NCBI GenBank assembly: GCA_038216175.1
Contig: JBBQQG010000094.1
Location: 1-7,627, forward strand
Direction of reading: 5' to 3'
DNA from: JBBQQG01 sp038216175
GTDB lineage: Bacteria > Patescibacteriota > Saccharimonadia > Saccharimonadales > OMJO01
Length of the DNA: 7,627 nt
In this document: positions 1 to 6,065 of the stretch, piece by piece
Numbering within the stretch: the first letter of the stretch is position 1
Layout of the letters: every line of letters begins with the position of its first letter
Program-made: the position numbers and the translations under genes
The notes under the pieces: model-generated
What the model saw: the letters and a program-made list of their open reading frames with translations, nothing else
Told to the model about the DNA's origin: nothing
Database searches by the model: none

Positions 1-539
1 TACTAAATTAACTGAATTCATTGACTTTACATATAACAGAATCGTCAGCTCAATTAGGAAAAATGATTGGATGTCCTCAATAAATACCAACTGACCACTT
101 CCATAAATACCAGCTGGCCACTGACCAGTGCTGTTCAAGAACATTTCCTTCAACATGGAAAAAGGCTGAGTTTGAGGATTCTTATTGAATGTTTATACCC
201 TCGCTCATTATAAAAGGTATCGCCCACGGGCAACCCCATTGAATTATGCAAAATTGATGATAGATCCAAAATGCTATTAAATGATGCTATTTCATTTCTC
301 TCATTCACTGGAAGTTCAGGTTAAATTGATTGCTTGCGACCTAGCAGAAACAAAGTGTCCGCATAAGAATGCCCATTCCTCTGTATTATTAGAATGGTTC
401 ACTATCGATGTTTTTGGTTGTAAAATTCCATAATAACAATATACAGAATAGCATATATAGGTGCCAGGATTATTGCATCAACCAAGCAACTGCCACAGTT
501 GATAGTATAACCCAACTAATAATAAGATTACGGAGCAAT
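1..539. other. 3' flank of the Ly6-like gene; no gene seen
   Basis: No coding stretch with a plausible start, splice sites or codon pattern was found on either strand. On the minus strand this should hold the 3' UTR of the Ly6-like gene that stops at 540. No AATAAA or ATTAAA was seen there in minus orientation, so the polyadenylation site is unplaced. The only structure is a short tandem duplication (81-122). A TATA-like string TATAAAAGG (209-217, plus) has no gene following it. Confidence 0.5.
81..122. repeat. Two-copy tandem duplication, 23-bp period
   Basis: TAAATACCAACTGACCACT (81-99) is followed by TAAATACCAGCTGGCCACT (104-122). The two copies match at 17 of 19 positions, and both differences are A/G. 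A partial third echo, CTGACCAG, follows at 121-128. This is a local duplication of unknown role. Confidence 0.75.
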
Positions 540-1142
540 CTAGTTCAGATAATCGAGAAGAAGGGCTGGTAATAGTAACATAGAGGCATAATGGACTCTG
601 AGAGAGTTTCCGATTCCACGACCCACATCCGGATTCCACTGGAGCGACGTGTCGCCGCCGGGCCGAGCCATGGACTGGCCGCTGATGCCGTTGCACAGGT
701 TGCCTTCGCAGCAGTGCACGGTACAGAGGGTCTGCGGCTCAGTGTCACTGGTAACGGGCTGGGCGGCCCCCGCGACTGGCGGGTTGACCCCATACAGGCG
801 CTGGACGCAGGCTGGCGTGCTGGCTGGCTTGGCGCCCGGCCGGGACAAAACCGGACAGGAATGCGGTCGCAGTGAACCAGGAGGGCCAGGTGGCCCGTTT
901 GCCGGTGGTGCAGCTGAGGCGTCAATGGGACGTTCCAGCACGCAGCCGGCTCGCATGATGGGATAAAGACCCGGAGCCTTGGCCACGGTCACGGCCCCGA
1001 CCCCGGTCCCGGTAGCAGCTATCAATGTTTGACCCTCTGCGTCGACGGCTTGATAGTACTTGCCAAGGGTGCCAACAAAGAGTGCCCCCGTTCCAATGAC
1101 TGCGTTTTCTTGGCCGGATATCAAGGCATGTTCGTAGATCCA
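540..1142 (-). CDS. Terminal exon of a Ly6/uPAR-like, probably GPI-anchored protein
   Basis: The reading frame runs from an acceptor AG (1144-1143), starting TGG ATC TAC, to TAG at 542-540, about 200 residues. Near the C-terminus is LCTVHCCEGNLCNG, which fits the C-x2-CC-x4-CN ending of Ly6/uPAR (three-finger) domains. Further upstream, MRAGCVLERP resembles the family's 'RGC' segment. About 50 residues after the CN motif the chain ends in ASMLLLPALLL plus DYLN, as expected for a GPI attachment signal; a site around RGIGNS is possible. Between GCV and the CN motif lies an unusually long Pro/Ala-rich insert with two extra cysteines. The exon is GC-rich against AT-rich flanks. It joins the 2388-2254 exon in phase 0. 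There is no credible ATG, so it is not a complete gene. Family members act outside the cell or at its surface as ligands, receptors or modulators; the specific role here is unknown. The acceptor's polypyrimidine tract is weak, so the 5' edge is less certain than the frame. Confidence 0.7.
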   Translation of the reverse strand, partial: WIYEHALISGQENAVIGTGALFVGTLGKYYQAVDAEGQTLIAATGTGVGAVTVAKAPGLYPIMRAGCVLERPIDASAAPPANGPPGPPGSLRPHSCPVLSRPGAKPASTPACVQRLYGVNPPVAGAAQPVTSDTEPQTLCTVHCCEGNLCNGISGQSMARPGGDTSLQWNPDVGRGIGNSLRVHYASMLLLPALLLDYLN

Positions 1143-1231
1143 CTATCAATGAAACTCAAATTAATGATACATTCTGTTTGGTTATAGTGCGGTAAGGCGA
1201 TAGCGTTTCTTCAAGTTTTGGATGAATTACT

Positions 1232-1425
1232 AATGTTATTTTAATATTCAGTTATCGACGTATTGAAATATTTAATATTAATAATTAACTATGTTTCTAT
1301 TTTAATTTAATATCTTTTTTAATATTATGTTGTTTGTAGGACATATTAAAATATTAAATATATTAACATGTTTTTTGTGTCGTATATTTTAATATTTTAA
1401 TATTAATTTTAATAAAATAGTTCGT
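1232..1425. repeat. AT-rich palindromic repeat block 1
   Basis: The block is dominated by variants of TTTTAATATTAA, with TATTTAATATTAATAATTAA and TATTTTAATATTTTAATATT as examples. Units are irregular rather than strictly tandem. The core is self-complementary, so both strands look alike. It probably arose by slippage. A second block with the same vocabulary lies at 1895-2098. Confidence 0.7.
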
Positions 1426-1504
1426 TATTTAGCAACAGTCAACAAATTAAATAACTGATTAATCCAAGACAAGATTTAAATTTTTCCTTAACACGGACAC
1501 TATG

Positions 1505-1700
1505 TTTCTCCCTCAACAAGAAGATAATTATTTTCATCGGCATTGATAATGTTTTGACCATCAGAAAATGAGACTAAACTTAATTTTTTCTCCCTCAACA
1601 ATAGGGGTATTTTTCTCCTCAGCACTGAGACTATTTTTCTCCCTGACGACAGATACTAAGTCTTCCATCGTTGAAAAATTGGTTTTCTTTCTCCCCAGTA
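1505..1700 (+). repeat. Cluster of TTTTTCTCCCTCAACA-like motifs
   Basis: Five degenerate copies are seen: TTTCTCCCTCAACA (1505), TTTTTTCTCCCTCAACA (1584), TTTTTCTCCTCAGCA (1610), TTTTTCTCCCTGACGA (1634) and TTTCTTTCTCCCCAGTA (1684). Spacing is irregular: about 80, 25, 25 and 50 bp. On the transcribed strand of the surrounding gene these would read as purine-rich TTGAGGGAGAAA. This is either a decayed minisatellite or an intronic regulatory cluster; the sequence cannot say which. Confidence 0.55.
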
Positions 1701-1777
1701 CTGTCGGCTAATAAATCAGCGTCGTGTTCCTGTTGTTTTAATTCCGCTCAACTGAACTCTCATGCAATTAACCGGCT

Positions 1778-1855
1778 GATTGATTGATTAATCCACAGTT
1801 CTGACAACCAGCAAATGAGAGATTCATAAAAAATCAGAGACAATCAATCAATCCA
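1778..1855. repeat. GATTGATTGATT / AATCAATCAATC inverted repeat
   Basis: GATTGATTGATTAATCC (1778-1794) and CAATCAATCAATCC (1841-1854) are complementary over about 12 bp, with a loop of about 47 bp. The same tetranucleotide seed, (ATCA)n, recurs at about 6635-6705 and 7215-7230. This is therefore probably a dispersed simple-sequence repeat rather than a dedicated hairpin. Confidence 0.5.
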
Positions 1856-1894
1856 TCGATTTTTTATACAGTGAATAAACATTTTTTTCGATAA

Positions 1895-2098
1895 TTCTTT
1901 TTATTGAAATGTTTTAATGATATCAAAATATTTTAATATTTGTATTTTTTATATTTTACTTTAATATTTAATATTTTCTACCGCGGCAATTTAAATTAAT
2001 ATTTTAATTTAATATTCCAGGTTTTTGGCTGCAATTTTAATATTCTAATATCAATATTAAAATCGAAAACAATTTAATATTAATATATTAAAATTACA
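1895..2098. repeat. AT-rich palindromic repeat block 2
   Basis: The vocabulary is the same as in block 1 (1232-1425). Examples are AATATTTTAATATTTGTATT, TTAATTTAATATT and CAATTTAATATTAATATATT. A small GC patch (CCGCGGC, about 1981) interrupts it. Confidence 0.7.
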
Positions 2099-2253
2099 CT
2101 ATGAATTACCGGGATCGGTTCCAAAATCTAGATACAGACACTGAAGACTCTTAGGGATTAATGGCTTGTTATTATAATGAAATGACTCCAAGTTTAGCCC
2201 TGTGGTCTGACAAATGTGTCACATGTTATTTTAAATACGTGTGTGTCATTTAC

Positions 2254-2388
2254 CGCGCAGGCTCCCGGGCAGCAGACTGTTTCACGCTTGGATGGAATGA
2301 GCAAATTGGCACGCAGCACGTCGAAGCAGTCGAGATCCTTGGATACGTAGCAAATGGAATCGGCCAATTTGGTTTTCCAACACTTTGT
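2254..2388 (-). CDS. Internal exon, cysteine-rich N-terminal half of the Ly6-like domain
   Basis: The exon is 135 nt, 45 codons, phase 0 at both ends. The acceptor is excellent: a branch-like CACTGAC, a pyrimidine tract ending GCTCTCTATCTTAG (AG 2390-2389). The donor is GCG|GTAAAT (GT 2253-2252). The product runs from TKCWKTKLADSICYVSK through DLDCFDVL to ETVCCPGACA. The segments CYVSKDLDCFDVL and VCCPGACA resemble the first half of Ly6/uPAR domains (CY-x-C...C-x-DPF...C-x-G-x-C). The downstream exon supplies the typical ending (CC-x4-CN), and the phases fit. Codon third positions are GC-rich, as in that exon. Unusual points are that the family's second cysteine reads Ser (CYVS) and an extra KCW cysteine sits upstream. 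The frame with stops before ACA explains why it must be entered by splicing. Confidence 0.65.
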
Positions 2389-2618
2389 CTAAGATAGAGA
2401 GCAAAACGCGGCAAGTCAGTGTTATAAGCAGCTAAAATTTCATTGTTCGCTATATAAATTCGCACGTCCACACATGGATAATGGCGCACTGCTACATATA
2501 TGCTATTGCATTTGGGTAAGTTATTATAATTATCGCAAGCTTACGTATTGTTTGGGTATAGGGAATGGGGTGGAGCCGGTCCCGACCAGTTGAGGGTGTG
2601 TCATGGCTGGGCACTCAC

Positions 2619-2642
2619 CGGACGTCGGTAGCGGAACTTCAC
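2619..2642 (-). CDS. Putative 24-nt microexon of the Ly6-like gene
   Basis: On the minus strand a strong acceptor (TTTACTTTTTGTCCAG, AG 2644-2643) is followed 24 nt later by a near-consensus donor (CCG|GTGAGTG, GT 2618-2617). The enclosed codons read VKFRYRRP with GC-rich third positions. The length is a multiple of three, and one of the other frames is stopped by TGA. Joining in phase 0 to the 2388-2254 exon gives VKFRYRRP then TKCWKTK, with a 230-nt intron between. The two splice sites are what argue for it; a 24-nt peptide alone proves nothing. It could be skipped without changing the frame. Confidence 0.42.
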
Positions 2643-2674
2643 CTGGACAAAAAGTAAAGAGGATCAAAACTTAC

Positions 2675-2731
2675 TGGCCAGTCGACGATGCTATTCCTTC
2701 TCCATTGGCACCGTTCATGTCGTCCATCCAT
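2675..2731 (-). CDS. Tentative 5' coding exon upstream of the microexon
   Basis: A perfect donor (TGGCCA|GTAAGT, GT 2674-2673) ends an open stretch that can read MDGRHERCQWRRNSIVDWP in phase 0, matching the microexon. The intron to the microexon would be only 32 nt (GTAAGT...GTCCAG). That is near the lower limit for animals but known in flatworms. The A of the ATG comes from the TA flanking the inverted-repeat element at 2733. Without that start the frame continues through the element end as KLSPESNPSPG. Another frame reads WMDDMNGANGEGIASSTG and is equally codon-like but stops at the donor. No signal peptide is present, so the true 5' end of the gene is probably elsewhere. Confidence 0.25.
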
Positions 2732-2732
2732 A

Positions 2733-3673
2733 CCGGGTGAGGGGTTACTTTCCGGACTGAGTTTGGACGATGACTGTGAATGTACGGTTTAACCAACTTT
2801 GCTTTGATTAAACTAAAAAGATGGGCAATTTCATCTATTTTAAAAAACATTATCGAAATATTCCAGAAACTGGGTCATTCGGGCAGTTTTTCGTCTATCG
2901 GTCGAAGCCTGCAGTATCCTGGCCCATTACATGAAAATTGGAAAATCCCAAAAGTACAACATGATTAAAAATTGGCACACAGCCGATTGGTGTCACGAAT
3001 GATAACTGCTGAGACTGTTATGATCAATTTTGAACTGGTAATCTTTTAAAATATTGTGAGGGCATATGCAATGCGAATTCGGGATGAAAAAATTATTTAT
3101 CAGACATTCGGTCAGAAATGGGATTTTGGTGATCGGGGATGTTTCACAGTCGAACCGAAATAGCAATCAAGGACTCGAGTACACTCCAAATCTGCTTTCC
3201 GATTTGAATTCGCACGTCCTTTCCGCTTCAAAACGAGGATATTAATCCAATACAACGGCCACAGGATCCGTACAGCGCCTGAAGGAACCTAGTGTTTCCA
3301 CATCAAACGAGGGACATCCCTGACAATTTAGTATAGTTAGGTCCATTTTTCTTTGAATCCGCTCACGTCACCGCCTTGAAAATTTATCACTAAGAGGACA
3401 ATGAGGTTTTGAGCTGATTTTAAATTCAAAATCGACAAATTTCGTCGATTATGGGTTTCTAGACCCTTCCACGTTGGGGATATTGGCTGGTAAATGGAGC
3501 TTCCCGTTTTTACGGCATAACTTCTGTCGCAGGATATTTAAATCCCAAGTCAAAATAATTTTCTATCAGGGACAATTAGGGGCTACAACTAAAAAAAAAT
3601 ATTTAAGTTTGACTATTGCGTGCTGGAACTGTGCCGGTTCAAAGAGTAGTCCGGAAAGTAACCTCTCACCCGG
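2733..3673. mobile_element. 941-bp Tc1/mariner-style non-autonomous element with TIRs
   Basis: The left end reads CCGGGTGAGGGGTTAC then TTTCCGGACT (2733-2758). The right end, on the opposite strand, reads CCGGGTGAGAGGTTAC then TTTCCGGACT (3673-3648). They agree at 25 of 26 positions. Both ends are flanked by TA (2731-2732 and 3674-3675), as expected for a TA target duplication. Similarity decays inward over about 10 further bases. Termini of the form TA-CCGGGTGT or CAGGGTGT, followed by T-runs and GGAC, are common in IS630/Tc1/mariner elements. That is family knowledge; no database was searched. The interior has no transposase-length frame. The longest (2780-2968, plus, 62 codons) is not recognisable, so the element is either a MITE-like derivative or badly decayed. 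Confidence 0.6.
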
Positions 3674-3730
3674 TATATCATTGATGGACATAAATAATAT
3701 GATTAAATAAAGGATGCTATTCTGATTATA

Positions 3731-4120
3731 TTATATACCACCCATAGGATCCCAGTATGGTGGCGCGGGCGTCACAGGCGCTTGAGGTTTGACGTATCTG
3801 CAGCAGCCCAATAGTAAACCTACGGTATACGACAGCATACAATTGAACAGTTAATCTATCTAGTCTCTCATAATCATGACGGGGGTTTTCAGTTTACCGT
3901 AGCTGACAATGAGCTTCCCGATTCGGATATGTCCAATTACTCCACCGTTGCGATGGCGTGGGAGCGTCCAGGCATCCATGGTGTGGGAATAGGATAAGTA
4001 TATAATCAACACGTTTTGTTCGCTATGATTTTTGAATACACAATAATACCAACTACATGTACCTCGGGCTAGGAACACAGCTAGGGCAGATGTGACTGCA
4101 AGGACTAAACAAAGTCCCAC
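3731..4120 (-). pseudogene. Membrane-protein-like coding stretch, broken or spliced
   Basis: One minus frame contains, in order: a transmembrane or signal-like stretch GLCLVLAVTSALAVFLA; a segment with TCSWYYC and a possible N-glycosylation site NHS; SYSHTMDAWTLPRHRNGG; then TAG (3862-3860) and a further TAA. The same frame reopens with MLSYTVGLLLGCCRYV and a Pro-rich tail APVTPAPPYWDPMGG, ending TAA at 3733-3731. No ATG precedes the first hydrophobic segment, and TAA sits immediately before it. Either this is a decayed two-pass membrane protein, or real splicing removes the stops. A candidate 100-nt intron runs from GTAAAC (3904) to CTGCTGCAG, with ATTAAC as branch, but it would end the protein after about eight more codons. 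A CACACCATGG context at the MDAW methionine is Kozak-like. The family is not recognised. Confidence 0.25.
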
Positions 4121-4252
4121 TTAATTGTGGTTTGCACAATTCTTGACAGTGGAATATAAACAGTGACAGTAAACGCAAGCCTTACTTACTTTGGAGTTCC
4201 GCCCTGCTTTTATTATTATACTAACTAACGACCGTGTTATTGTTCATGCTAG

Positions 4253-4300
4253 TGGAGGGAGTCTAACGCCCCTGTGCTTGTTATTTGAATTTCGAACCAG
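4253..4300 (+). CDS. Putative 48-nt microexon, orphan
   Basis: A perfect branch consensus TACTAAC (4219-4225) is followed 28 nt from its branch A to an AG (4251-4252). A CCAG|GTAATA donor comes 48 nt later. One frame is open through it, reading GGSLTPLCLLFEFRT with split codons at both ends; the other two contain stops. Its exit phase would fit an entry at 5343 (AG|A CAT GGA), but no shared protein family supports that join. It may be chance alignment of splice-like signals. Confidence 0.2.
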
Positions 4301-4680
4301 GTAATAAAGAAGTGCAGCATGTCCGGTCATTACGAGTAAAATGTTGATCAACAATCGTTGTGCACACAATTGGGCGGCTCGCAACTACGGCCAAGATCGT
4401 ACGGGTTTTAATGCTTTAAGCAATAACTTATGCTGCCAATACCTACAGGAATGATGTCCCTAAGGCCTACTGCAAACTACAGCTAACAACACATATACAA
4501 ACGTCATGAAACAACTACCACTTGACCCTATTTGCAAATTTTGCCCAGTGAAGCACCGATGTCCATTTAATACAAAATTATGACTTTATACAGTACGTAC
4601 TCCTCGAAGATCCATAACAATGACAAAACTGCGAATACCCATGTGTCCAGGTGAAACAGAAAGCACTAACGCGCTTTTAA
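4301..4680. other. Intergenic or intronic sequence; nothing supported
   Basis: No open stretch with codon bias, inverted repeat or recognisable motif was found on either strand. Base composition is ordinary compared with the AT-rich intron further left. Confidence 0.4.
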
Positions 4681-4875
4681 AATACAATTGTCACAATTTG
4701 GAAAAATCTTCAAATAGCCTTTTTATTCTTTGAATATTCACATCCTGATCTTGACACACTGTTAAATTCACATGTTTTTAAAGTTGAAAGAATAGTTGAA
4801 AGGGCGGCCATTTGCGACGAATCATCTGCCGACAAGGCGCTATCAACAACTTTCCAAGTGACCACTTGTCAATAA
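4681..4875 (+). pseudogene. Open coding-like fragment, faintly dynein-heavy-chain-like
   Basis: A frame is open from after TAA (4678-4680) to TAA (4873-4875), 64 codons with no ATG. Its second half reads LLNSHVFKVERIVERAA, then CDESSADKAL. This echoes the linker region of dynein heavy chains, where a helix of the form I-x-E-I-x-x-x-A-x-x-E-x-x-I-E-K-A-L is common; the comparison is from memory and short. Third positions are GC-rich only over the RAAICDESSADKAL part. No convincing acceptor or donor was seen; CCAA|GTGACC at 4855-4863 is weak. It could be a relic exon or a chance open frame. Confidence 0.2.
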
Positions 4876-4956
4876 TACATTTTGAATACTGTATCTCCCG
4901 TTCGAACTTTAACGAGGTGATAGGATATTTGAGTAATTTGAGTATTTTGGTAAGAT

Positions 4957-5134
4957 CCGGGTATTAGGGACTTTTTTCTGTTTCCGAAGGAATCTGACTC
5001 TGAATGTTCTATCTACTATAACTATTTAGCAGTTGGACAGCGCACAAATAATTCATTTAACGCTTCTATCGCGATTTTTACATGGAAGAGCCATGCTGGT
5101 TTTACACGTTTCGAAAAAGTAACCCGTCGCCCGG
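4957..5134. mobile_element. Possible 178-bp MITE sharing the element's ends
   Basis: The right end is good. CGAAAAAGTAACCCGTCGC then CCGG (5112-5134), followed by TA, matches the right end of the 2733-3673 element over about 20 bp. The left end is weaker: CCGGGTATTAGGGACTTTTTT (4957 on) aligns to the inverted right end only with gaps and is not preceded directly by TA. The right terminus is therefore a fairly safe repeat copy, while the extent of the element is a guess. Confidence 0.3.
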
Positions 5135-5310
5135 TAATATCAGTGAATGCCCATGTGCTTCATTGTTGTATATAATAATTCTGCGCAATGATATGTCAAG
5201 AAAGTATGCCATTTATAGATTCATTAACAGATGTCCGCCCAGGCAATACTGGGACCTTATAAATTACACGGTGCGCCAACGTGTGACCATTGCAATACAT
5301 TGCGAATGTC

Positions 5311-5475
5311 ATGGATGATATAGAGTTGAATAGATTACACAGACATGGATATGAGGATATGGGCCATTATGAATATTATTTAACGAAGATGTGTCTCAAA
5401 CGACAAGAGAGGATGATTCAGTCATGGATGCCAGTCGTTAAAAACGTCCAAAAGCAATTTTTAGAATATGTCTAA
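5311..5475 (+). pseudogene. Possible NDUFB10-like C-terminal fragment
   Basis: A frame opening at ATG 5311 reads MDDIELNRLHRHG, then YEDMGHYEYYLTK, MCLKRQERMIQSW and VQKQFLEYV, ending TAA 5473-5475. The pattern Y-x-D-[LM]-G-x-Y, about eight residues, then CL-x-KQ-x-RM resembles the C-terminal helix region of complex I subunit NDUFB10/PDSW, such as YQDLGAYSSARKCL in the human protein. Recall is from memory, and the match needs a one-residue gap. In the real family this segment follows well over 100 residues, which are absent here. TGA stops lie just upstream, so it is either a terminal exon entered by splicing (TTACACAG|A at 5343 is possible) or a relic. The tail after QSW has no known counterpart. 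Confidence 0.25.
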
Positions 5476-5618
5476 AAAGGGTTTACGGCTTGGATTTAGC
5501 AACACCGAGAACCTATCATGTAAATTTAAATAATTCAGACAACAAATACAGTATAGGGCCATAACGACAAACCCCGTAGGCATAACAGAGTTGTCAAAAA
5601 TGTTAAACAATAACAGAA

Positions 5619-6042
5619 AATCGTTCGAAGACCGAGAAAGAAAGAGAACTGATCGAGATACAGGCAAAGCGAGAAGGGCATGAACCGATAACTTATGCTT
5701 AATCTTATGGATAAAAAAATGTATTCTCTTGGCACGAATATCCGTAATTGTCAACTGTCGAACGAAGACCGCGACCGAAGGCGGGCGAGGAAGCCAAACT
5801 ACAGGAAATGAAGAAGCTGCCACTCGCATCAACCAATCAGTCGACTGCTGTCACTGCAGTCTGCTGCTGAGGAAGAAGAAGCTGCGCACTCGAAGATATC
5901 GTTTGACTTTGGTTCAACACCTGATTGCCACGCTGGTTGGAAGCCAACGTATTGCTGGCATACAGCTGCTCCTGAAACGCCTAAAACACCAACCCAACCT
6001 CATTCAAGAACCCGATTCAAGAAAACTAGTCAAAGAGAATAA
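5619..6042 (+). pseudogene. Frame-broken charged, helical coding-like segment
   Basis: Three coding-like blocks lie in a row. Block 1 (5619-5702) reads NRSKTEKERELIEIQAKREG and ends TAA. Block 2, in the same frame after three stops (5757-5867), reads KAGEEAKLQEMKKLPLAST. Block 3, shifted by one base (5860-6042), reads SAAEEEEAAHSKISFDFGST and ends TAA after a Pro/Thr-rich tail. A good acceptor (CTGCTGTCACTGCAG) directly precedes block 3, so that block could be a genuine 60-residue terminal exon. Blocks 1 and 2 also resemble each other at DNA level, starting CGAAGACCG. The protein family is not recognised. The stops and the shift favour a decayed gene or retrocopy, lying inside an intron of the opposite-strand Pro/Gly-rich gene. 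Confidence 0.25.
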
Positions 6043-6065
6043 TGGAGTTTTGATGAAATACATAC

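Larger units (their letters stand above)
1143..2253 (-). other. AT-rich intron of the Ly6-like gene (inferred)
   Basis: This 1111-nt stretch is bounded on the minus strand by a donor GTAAAT (2253-2248) and an acceptor GATAG (ending 1143). No coding was seen inside. It contains two AT-rich palindromic blocks (1232-1425, 1895-2098), a pyrimidine motif cluster (1505-1700) and a GATT/AATC inverted repeat. The phase-0 match across it is what supports intron status. Confidence 0.55.

Noticed and set aside
209..217. TATAAAAGG as a plus-strand promoter
   Set aside because: No coding stretch or first-exon donor follows; the string is common in AT-rich DNA.
591..966. Plus-strand open frames across 591-875 and 649-966
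   Set aside because: They are antisense shadows of the GC-rich Ly6-like exon; their translations show no motif, while the minus frame has the CCEGNLCN signature and splice sites.
2250..2489. Minus frame reading NWPIPFATYPRISTASTCC
   Set aside because: It runs through the acceptor and branch site. The neighbouring frame, entered at 2388, has the cysteine pattern and matching phases.
2450..2522. Plus-strand TATATAAA followed by short ATG frames and a GGGTAAGT donor (possible 5' end of a gene)
   Set aside because: The TATA-like string is too close to the ATG, the open stretch is about 14 codons and no following exon was found. It also lies inside a better-supported minus-strand intron.
2457..3219. 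Shared 13-mer AATTCGCACGTCC at about 2458 and 3208
   Set aside because: One such match is expected by chance in a window this size, and similarity does not extend.
5461..5832. 123-codon minus frame at 5832-5461
   Set aside because: It is hydrophobic but irregular and has no recognised motif or splice sites. It is antisense to the Glu/Lys-rich plus blocks, which explains its Leu/Phe richness.
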